A DNA stretch of 64,000 nt from contig CAZRQL010000007.1 in the NCBI GenBank assembly GCA_964602415.1, positions 1-64,000 on the forward strand, written 5' to 3'. Source of the stretch: CAZRQL01 sp964602415 (GTDB lineage: Bacteria; Bacteroidota; Bacteroidia; Cytophagales; Flammeovirgaceae). The notes below the pieces were generated by a model. That model did no database searches. It had not been told where the DNA came from and saw only the letters and a program-made list of their open reading frames with translations. Position 1 is the stretch's first letter. Every line of letters starts with the position of its first letter. Positions 58,922-64,000 of this stretch are shown here, in pieces. Both the position numbers and the translations under genes were made by a program.

Positions 58922-59326
58922 ATGATTCAGTCTTTTGATTATCATGTAGAATGTGCCCGCATACAAAATGCCATAGAGAGCCATCTCACCGTCGAGGGAG
59001 ATTTGGTATTTGACTACACAAACCAGAACAATAACGTCAAACTCAACCTCATAACTGTCAATTCAAGACATAATCAGTCTTTTTTATTTCATAGCGTCAT
59101 AGGAATAGACAAAGTGGATGCGCTAAAAAAAATGCTGGATTATGTAGAAAATTACCGCGACAGCGATAGTTCATACACCATACAGTGGACAGTCCGCAAC
59201 AGCAGAGAGCTACACACTTCTTATTTTAGAGCCAAGAGCATCTATGAGGCATTAGACAAATTGTATTATGGCAGAGAAGTGAATAGCATCACAGTTTATA
59301 GCGTTGTAATGAACCCTATCACATAG
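58922..59326 (+). CDS. Conserved-looking hypothetical protein
   Basis: A 134-residue soluble protein from ATG 58922. It mixes strands and helices; the central motif YTIQWTVRNSRELHTSYFRA (about 87-106) and the following KSIYEALDKLYYGRE are the most distinctive parts. I recognise no family or catalytic residues. It lies 50 nt upstream of the HesB/IscA gene on the same strand and may be transcribed with it. Function unknown. Confidence 0.65.
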   Translation: MIQSFDYHVECARIQNAIESHLTVEGDLVFDYTNQNNNVKLNLITVNSRHNQSFLFHSVIGIDKVDALKKMLDYVENYRDSDSSYTIQWTVRNSRELHTSYFRAKSIYEALDKLYYGREVNSITVYSVVMNPIT

Positions 59327-59376
59327 TTTTTTGTTTACTGTTTCGATAGTTCAAGCAATTATAATTTCTTTTTTTT

Positions 59377-59703
59377 ATGATTAAAGTCTCAGAAAAAGCA
59401 TTACATAGAATATTACAGCTTCGCAGTGAAGAAGGCAGGACGGAAGGTGAGCACATTAGAGTCAGCGTCAAAGGCGGAGGTTGTTCGGGGCTAATGTATG
59501 ACCTTGTGTTTGACAGTGCCCCACAGAGCGGGGACCATGTTTTTGAGGACAAAGGGGTCAAAGTTTTTGTAGATAGAAAGAGCCTATTGTATTTGGTGGG
59601 AACTACATTAGATTTTTCCGACGGACTAAACGGCAAAGGTTTTCAATTTATCAACCCTAATGCTTCCCGTACTTGTGGCTGCGGAGAGAGTTTTTCTGTA
59701 TAA
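59377..59703 (+). CDS. Iron-sulfur cluster assembly accessory protein, HesB/IscA family
   Basis: A-type carrier that holds or delivers Fe-S clusters. The 108-residue protein has the three required cysteines: Cys36 in GGGCSG, and Cys100 and Cys102 in RTCGCGESF. IscA, ErpA and SufA cannot be separated by eye. It lies 55 nt before dnaB on the same strand. Confidence 0.92.
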   Translation: MIKVSEKALHRILQLRSEEGRTEGEHIRVSVKGGGCSGLMYDLVFDSAPQSGDHVFEDKGVKVFVDRKSLLYLVGTTLDFSDGLNGKGFQFINPNASRTCGCGESFSV

Positions 59704-59758
59704 TACTTACGAGTTCTAACAAAAAGGTTGCCTATGGCAGCTATAGTTCTTCATCAAA

Positions 59759-61315
59759 ATGGCTACACCTTCACGCCCAAAGAAAATAATGCCCAATCCG
59801 ACAGCTCAGGTAAGCCAAATGCTGGGCAAAGTCCCTCCACACAACCGTGATTTTGAAGAAGCTGTACTCGGAGCGATGATGCTGGTCAAGGATGCTATTA
59901 TTGATGTGGTCGAAATCTTACATCCCGAGACCTTTTATGACCCCCGAAACTCTAAAATTTACGAGGCGATAAAAACCCTTTTTGCCAAAACAGAACCGAT
60001 TGATTTGTTGTCGGTTTCCCATCAGCTTAGGGCGCAAGGCGAACTTGAACTTGTAGGTGGCAGCGCGTATTTGGTCACTTTGACCAACAAAGTAAACTCT
60101 GCGGCCAATATTGTTTATCATGCCCGAATTTTGGTTGAGTTATCTATTAAGCGAGAGCTCATCAAAGTCTCCGGAGAGTTGCAGAGGGATGCTTTTGAAG
60201 ATACAACGGATGTTTTTACGCTGCTCGATAGTGTAGAGCAGAGCCTATTTGAAGTATCAGAAAAAAATATTCGCAAAAACTATGTGGGTATCAATACCTT
60301 AGTTTCACAGGCCATATCCGAATTGGAAAATGCCCGCCAACACGAATCCAATGTAACAGGGATACCTTCGGGTTTTTTGAATTTAGATAGGGTTACTTCC
60401 GGTTGGCAGCGATCGGATCTGGTTATTTTGGCCGCGCGTCCCGGTATGGGCAAAACGGCCTTTGTAGTCTCCACCATGAGAAATGCGGCGGTGGATTTTA
60501 AAATGGGGGTAGCTATTTTTTCTTTGGAAATGGCTTCCATCCAGCTTGTTAAACGACTCATCTCCGCTGAAGCAGAAGTTGAATCAGAAGCCTTACGTAA
60601 GGCTCAACTCAGCGACAGTGATTGGAGCAGAATCATTTTGAAAACAAAAAAACTTGCCGAAGCTCCCATATTCATAGACGATACCCCTGCCCTTTCTGTG
60701 CTCGAACTCCGTGCCAAAGCGCGCCGACTCAAGGCCCAGCACAACATCCAACTCATCATCATTGATTATTTGCAGTTGATGAGCAGTGACTCAGGAAAAT
60801 TCTCAGGGAACCGAGAACAAGAAATTGCATTTATTTCTCGTTCTCTCAAGCAGTTGGCCAAAGAGTTGAACATTCCGGTCATAGCTCTTTCACAGCTGAG
60901 CAGAGCTGTAGAAACGCGAGGTGGAGTCAAACGCCCTCAACTTTCTGACTTGCGCGAAAGTGGCAGTATTGAGCAAGATGCTGATATTGTGCTGTTTCTG
61001 TATAGACCGGAATACTACGGCCTCACCGAAGACGAGGAAGGGATGCCCACCAAAGGGCTTGCCGAATTGATCGTAGCCAAACACCGCAACGGTGCATTGG
61101 ATACCGTGAAACTGAAGTATGTCTCACAATTTACTAAATTTGAAGACTGGGGCAGAGACAACTTTAGCGATATAGACGAGCTAAATACGCGATTGGGCAA
61201 TGTTGATATGGATACAGTGTTGGATGACACTGAGCCGGGTATCAAGGTGACTTTTGCGAGTAAACTCAATTCAGGAAGAAGCGGCTTAGATACCCTGCCC
61301 GATGCTCCTTTTTAG
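59759..61315 (+). CDS. dnaB: Replicative DNA helicase DnaB
   Basis: The hexameric 5'-3' helicase of the replication fork. The 518-residue protein has the N-terminal primase-binding domain (about 25-160, with PPHNRDFEEAVLGAMM), Walker A AARPGMGKTAF (about 223-233), FSLEM, Walker B IIIDYLQLM and the RESGSIEQDAD motif. No intein interrupts it. ATG 59759 gives the usual short tail before PPHNRD. The convergent parA-like gene ends 2 nt downstream. Confidence 0.96.
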   Translation: MATPSRPKKIMPNPTAQVSQMLGKVPPHNRDFEEAVLGAMMLVKDAIIDVVEILHPETFYDPRNSKIYEAIKTLFAKTEPIDLLSVSHQLRAQGELELVGGSAYLVTLTNKVNSAANIVYHARILVELSIKRELIKVSGELQRDAFEDTTDVFTLLDSVEQSLFEVSEKNIRKNYVGINTLVSQAISELENARQHESNVTGIPSGFLNLDRVTSGWQRSDLVILAARPGMGKTAFVVSTMRNAAVDFKMGVAIFSLEMASIQLVKRLISAEAEVESEALRKAQLSDSDWSRIILKTKKLAEAPIFIDDTPALSVLELRAKARRLKAQHNIQLIIIDYLQLMSSDSGKFSGNREQEIAFISRSLKQLAKELNIPVIALSQLSRAVETRGGVKRPQLSDLRESGSIEQDADIVLFLYRPEYYGLTEDEEGMPTKGLAELIVAKHRNGALDTVKLKYVSQFTKFEDWGRDNFSDIDELNTRLGNVDMDTVLDDTEPGIKVTFASKLNSGRSGLDTLPDAPF

Positions 61316-61317
61316 GA

Positions 61318-61998
61318 TTAGTGCATATCATAAATGCACTTTGACATAAATTCATCAAAGTACATGTTAAATTCGTCTTTGTGGTCTTGGGGGTCTGCAA
61401 TATCCTTAACGGTCGATATAGCTCTTTTGTATCGAGCTAAATTTGAGATGGGAGAATAAAAAAATTCTAAATTCCCTGCCCCTTGTATCTCTTTAAGGTT
61501 TTGGTACTCAATAGTCATATCTTTTTTATTGATGACACCATAGACCTTAAGGGGGGGCTCTTGCTTAGCGGCTTTATTTTCTTGAATTACGGGGATGGCT
61601 TTTTCGAGGAATTTTTTTGTTGCCATTAAGTCCAACTGACTGGCCACTACGGGCACAACAACAATATCTGAAAACAGCAAACTGTAAAAAGACTCAACGC
61701 CCTCCATTCTGCCCGGAACATCAATGAGGACAATATTATATTTTGTTTTGGCTAAGAAGAGAGACTTCTCAAAATTTACTTCAGGATTGGCTTGTCTCCA
61801 GTTGTAAGCATATACATCATAAGATTTTTCGTTACCTTCTTGGATGAAAATACTTTTTACAGACCGTTGAGGGTCAGCATCCACCACCAAGACCTTTAAG
61901 TCCGTCCTATTGTGAATGGCCGCAGCCGTGAGCATCAACAAAGTGGTTTTACCTGATCCTCCTTTCTGAGTAGCAAAAGAAATGACCTTAGTGATCAT
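61318..61998 (-). CDS. Lone ParA-family ATPase
   Basis: A 226-residue deviant-Walker ATPase from ATG 61998. It has the P-loop ATQKGGSGKTT (about 9-19), VVDADPQRS and the switch LIDVPGRM. Such ATPases form dynamic dimers that place DNA, chemoreceptors or cell-division and gliding proteins. No ParB gene or parS-like repeats are visible, so a partition role is unsupported. The frame is open upstream to GTG/TTG codons, but the ATG is best. Own promoter-like element at 62019-62048. Confidence 0.85.
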   Translation of the reverse strand: MITKVISFATQKGGSGKTTLLMLTAAAIHNRTDLKVLVVDADPQRSVKSIFIQEGNEKSYDVYAYNWRQANPEVNFEKSLFLAKTKYNIVLIDVPGRMEGVESFYSLLFSDIVVVPVVASQLDLMATKKFLEKAIPVIQENKAAKQEPPLKVYGVINKKDMTIEYQNLKEIQGAGNLEFFYSPISNLARYKRAISTVKDIADPQDHKDEFNMYFDEFMSKCIYDMH

Positions 61999-62018
61999 TG
62001 ATTGTTTTTTTACCGTTC

Positions 62019-62048
62019 CAAAGTTAATTGACAAAAGTTAATTCACAA
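62019..62048 (-). promoter_or_regulatory. Promoter of the ParA-like gene
   Basis: On the minus strand TTTG (62045-62048), 18 nt, TAACTTTG (62019-62026), then 20 nt to ATG 61998. It partly overlaps the terminator of the TPR gene. Confidence 0.55.
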
Positions 62049-62071
62049 AAAAAGCCACCATAAGGTGGCTT
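62046..62071 (-). terminator. Terminator of the TPR gene
   Basis: Read on the minus strand, AAGCCACC / GGTGGCTT with a TTAT loop is followed by a T run (A run at 62046-62053 on plus). Confidence 0.8.
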
Positions 62072-62090
62072 GTCTTAACAAATTAGGGAT

Positions 62091-63500
62091 TTAATTTTTA
62101 TCGTCATCATCGCCCCCATCATCTTCATCCTCATCATCATCGCCACCCTGAAGAAGCCTAAAATTGATATCCCTTTCCAAAAAAGCCGCCGCTTGATAAG
62201 TCGTTCCTTTGGTAAAGCGCAATAAAGAAGTAGCTTTTTTATAGTCACCCGCCTTACGGTAAATCATAGCCAGCAGCAAAGCGATTCTTGCTTTTTGGTC
62301 GTTAGGTAGCTTTGGGCTTTTCAGGGCTGCTTCCAATTGATTCGCTCCAACATCAGGTTTTTTAAGTTGGTACTCACAAGCACCTCTCAAGAAAAGCATT
62401 GTTATATTGGTAGGGTTCTTTTTAAGGTATTCATCTATGGTCTGCGTAGCTTCCATGTAATCTCCGTTTAGATAATACATATTAGCAAGTTCATCGTACT
62501 TGGCATTGAGGCTTCCAGGGTCTTTTGCTTCTGCGACTTTAATCTCCTCCAACTTGATCTTAATCTGAGCACCAAAATTGCCTCCTTGTGTTTTGGCGAG
62601 TTTTGATTGCAGTTCCAGGGCTTTCGCCATATCAGGCTTTTTCTTCAAAGCAATCAAGAGATTGTCTTTAGAATCTTGGTACTCCAAAACGTCATAATAG
62701 GCTTCTGCTATTTTCAAATAGCTTTCTGCAGCATATCTCTTAATTTTAGATTTATATCTGCTATTGACAATAATTGCAAAGGTTTCGTCTGCTTTCTTAT
62801 AATCTGCTATGCCGTTGTAAGCGACCCCCAATTCGTAAAAATAAATTTCATTACCTGTTACTTGATTTTCAAGCTCTTTGGTAATGGGTTCTAACATTTT
62901 TATCGCTTCATTGTAACTGCCAACCACATTGTAGTATTGTGCGGCCATAAATTTCAAGTCGCTATTACCGGGAGAGAGTTTTAAGGCATCATCAATATGT
63001 GGTTTTGCCTCTTTGTAGCTCTTAATGCCAAAAAGTTGATTAATGATTTGGAGCTTGTAGCTGAGTTTGATTTCAGGATCTTTTGCATTGTTGTATGCTT
63101 TTTGGTAGCTTTCAACACTTTTCAGAATACGAGCTTTTTGCTCTTTTTTCTGCATTTTCAAAGCGGGTGTGCTATAAAGGTTGGCCAAAAGTTCCCATGC
63201 TTCTTCATATCCTTGGTCAATTTCTACCGCTCTTTCCAGGGATTTGATGGCTTCGGGATTGATAGGGTCAGCCGGATTTTTGGAATCCAATTTCAAATAA
63301 TACGTCCCTAAAAGATAGTGGATTTTAGCATTCGACTTGTCAACATTTGAAGCCTGTTTTAACACTTCAACGGCTTCGGGATATCTTTGACTCAAGGCCA
63401 AAACCTCGGCTTTCTCAATAAGGTCTTTAACAGTTTGGGCATAACTTAGCCCGCAGACCGATACCCATGCAAAAAGCAAAGAGAGCAATTTGGTTTTCAT
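62091..63500 (-). CDS. Exported TPR-repeat protein with acidic tail
   Basis: A 469-residue protein. Signal peptide 1-21 (ending GLSYAQ) from ATG 63500. About ten TPR-like helical pairs cover about 25-440 (for example YPEAVEVLKQASNVDKSNAK, YNEAIKMLEP). The last 20 residues are mostly Asp and Glu. TPRs mediate protein interaction; in this phylum such proteins often belong to secretion, gliding or outer-membrane assembly complexes, but this one has no further signature. The terminator follows directly. A SPOR-type gene lies just upstream on the same strand. Confidence 0.82.
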   Translation of the reverse strand: MKTKLLSLLFAWVSVCGLSYAQTVKDLIEKAEVLALSQRYPEAVEVLKQASNVDKSNAKIHYLLGTYYLKLDSKNPADPINPEAIKSLERAVEIDQGYEEAWELLANLYSTPALKMQKKEQKARILKSVESYQKAYNNAKDPEIKLSYKLQIINQLFGIKSYKEAKPHIDDALKLSPGNSDLKFMAAQYYNVVGSYNEAIKMLEPITKELENQVTGNEIYFYELGVAYNGIADYKKADETFAIIVNSRYKSKIKRYAAESYLKIAEAYYDVLEYQDSKDNLLIALKKKPDMAKALELQSKLAKTQGGNFGAQIKIKLEEIKVAEAKDPGSLNAKYDELANMYYLNGDYMEATQTIDEYLKKNPTNITMLFLRGACEYQLKKPDVGANQLEAALKSPKLPNDQKARIALLLAMIYRKAGDYKKATSLLRFTKGTTYQAAAFLERDINFRLLQGGDDDEDEDDGGDDDDKN

Positions 63501-63585
63501 TGGTGAATCCATTTATGAGATGATGATTAATTTCTAAAACAACGTGAAGTAAGTTTTGATGCAAAGTAAATAAAAAAAATCTACA

Positions 63586-64000
63586 TTAATTTCTTTTGAA
63601 GTCAAGAACTTGGCCTTTCAAGCCTTTTTCTTTCATCATCTGCAAATACTGCAAAGCCGTAACTTTATTGGTAAAATTTCCAATAAGTACTTGATACTTA
63701 ATGTCTCCTGTGTATTGGTCAACCATTATGTAGGTTTCAGGGAAGTTGTAATCAGACTGAAGTTTTGAGCAATAATCTTGCGCCGCTTCCAAATCATTAA
63801 GTTCAGACAAAAAAACCGAAAACCTATTTTTGTCAATTTTAACGCCATCAGGGCGGTATAGGTGTTTGTAAAGAGGATCAAAAGATATGTATTCTGCAAA
63901 ATATTCTACCCGCTGAGCGACGTTGCCGGTAGTATCTTTCACATCGTAAAACCAATCAGATTGAACCACATAGAAATAGCTCAGATCTTCATCTCCTTTG
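63586..64000 (-). CDS. SPOR-domain-like protein, truncated by the window edge
   Basis: The frame is open to the right edge without a start, so only the C-terminal 137 residues are seen. Two SPOR-like segments are visible: RFSVFLSELNDLEAAQDYC, and KYQVLIGNFTNKVTALQYLQ followed by MMKEKGLKGQVLDFKRN. SPOR domains bind denuded peptidoglycan and are common in divisome-related or envelope proteins. The visible N-terminal residues read KGDEDLSYFYVVQSDWFYD. Any domains further upstream are outside the window. Confidence 0.68.
   Translation of the reverse strand, partial: KGDEDLSYFYVVQSDWFYDVKDTTGNVAQRVEYFAEYISFDPLYKHLYRPDGVKIDKNRFSVFLSELNDLEAAQDYCSKLQSDYNFPETYIMVDQYTGDIKYQVLIGNFTNKVTALQYLQMMKEKGLKGQVLDFKRN

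Noticed and set aside
61318..63500. ParA-like gene considered as part of a plasmid or phage partition module
   Set aside because: No ParB, parS repeats, replication-initiator or mobility genes; the flanks are core chromosomal genes.
1..64000. Defence system, prophage, insertion sequence, tRNA or rRNA
   Set aside because: No transposase, integrase, restriction, toxin-antitoxin, CRISPR or retron-like gene and no recognisable tRNA or rRNA sequence was seen. This was by eye; a covariance-model scan would be more decisive.

Overview
This 64 kb window is chromosomal DNA of a Gram-negative bacterium of the phylum Bacteroidota. The evidence is: two proteins with type IX secretion (T9SS) C-terminal sorting regions (18179-19705 and 20280-26924), lipid A synthesis (lpxD), PorT-like and DUF6089-like outer-membrane barrels, the L25/Ctc ribosomal protein beside prs, and many promoter-like elements of the Bacteroidota type (TAnnTTTG, sometimes with TTG or TTTG about 19-21 nt upstream). 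Shine-Dalgarno sequences are generally absent. The DNA is AT-rich and even in character. I saw no rRNA, tRNA, insertion sequence, prophage, CRISPR array or integrase. Lineage below phylum cannot be fixed from the window.

Layout: 1-8.7 kb carries purC-galE, a Spy-like periplasmic protein, a subtilase, ppa with a hydrolase, an ABC permease and mnmA. 8.7-14.3 kb (minus strand) holds a large secreted PIG-L deacetylase and the fabG / HD phosphohydrolase / lpxD cluster. 14.5-20.1 kb holds a PspC-like microprotein, a lone membrane-fusion protein with a 38-residue membrane peptide behind it, an eight-LysM protein, a T9SS subtilase and rplS. 20.3-26.9 kb is one 2214-residue T9SS multidomain surface protein. 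27-40 kb has recJ, a topoisomerase A subunit, prs-rplY, moxR with a trpG/pabA-type amidotransferase, a degenerate TrpF-like gene with trxB, and an M23/LysM peptidase with a glycosyltransferase. 41-47 kb has purQ-MATE, envelope proteins, a thioredoxin and a GNAT enzyme. 47.4-51.5 kb is a minus-strand run: radical SAM, FAD oxidoreductase, SiaB-like kinase, SiaC-like target, SirB1-like protein. 51.6-64 kb has a FemAB-like transferase, an Hpt-fold protein lacking its histidine, a membrane LRR protein, a histidine phosphatase, an ATP-dependent DNA ligase, truA, pfkA, a HesB/IscA protein, dnaB, a lone ParA, a TPR protein and the end of a SPOR protein.

Most genes are core metabolism, translation, replication/repair and envelope biogenesis. 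The parts least explained by known biology are the translationally coupled SiaB-SiaC-SirB1 signalling cluster with its redox/radical-SAM neighbours, two apparent pseudo-enzymes (TrpF-like and Hpt), three genes whose promoter element sits exactly 4 nt before the ATG (probable leaderless mRNAs), and the frequent tail-to-tail overlap of convergent genes. I did not find a defence or mobile system.
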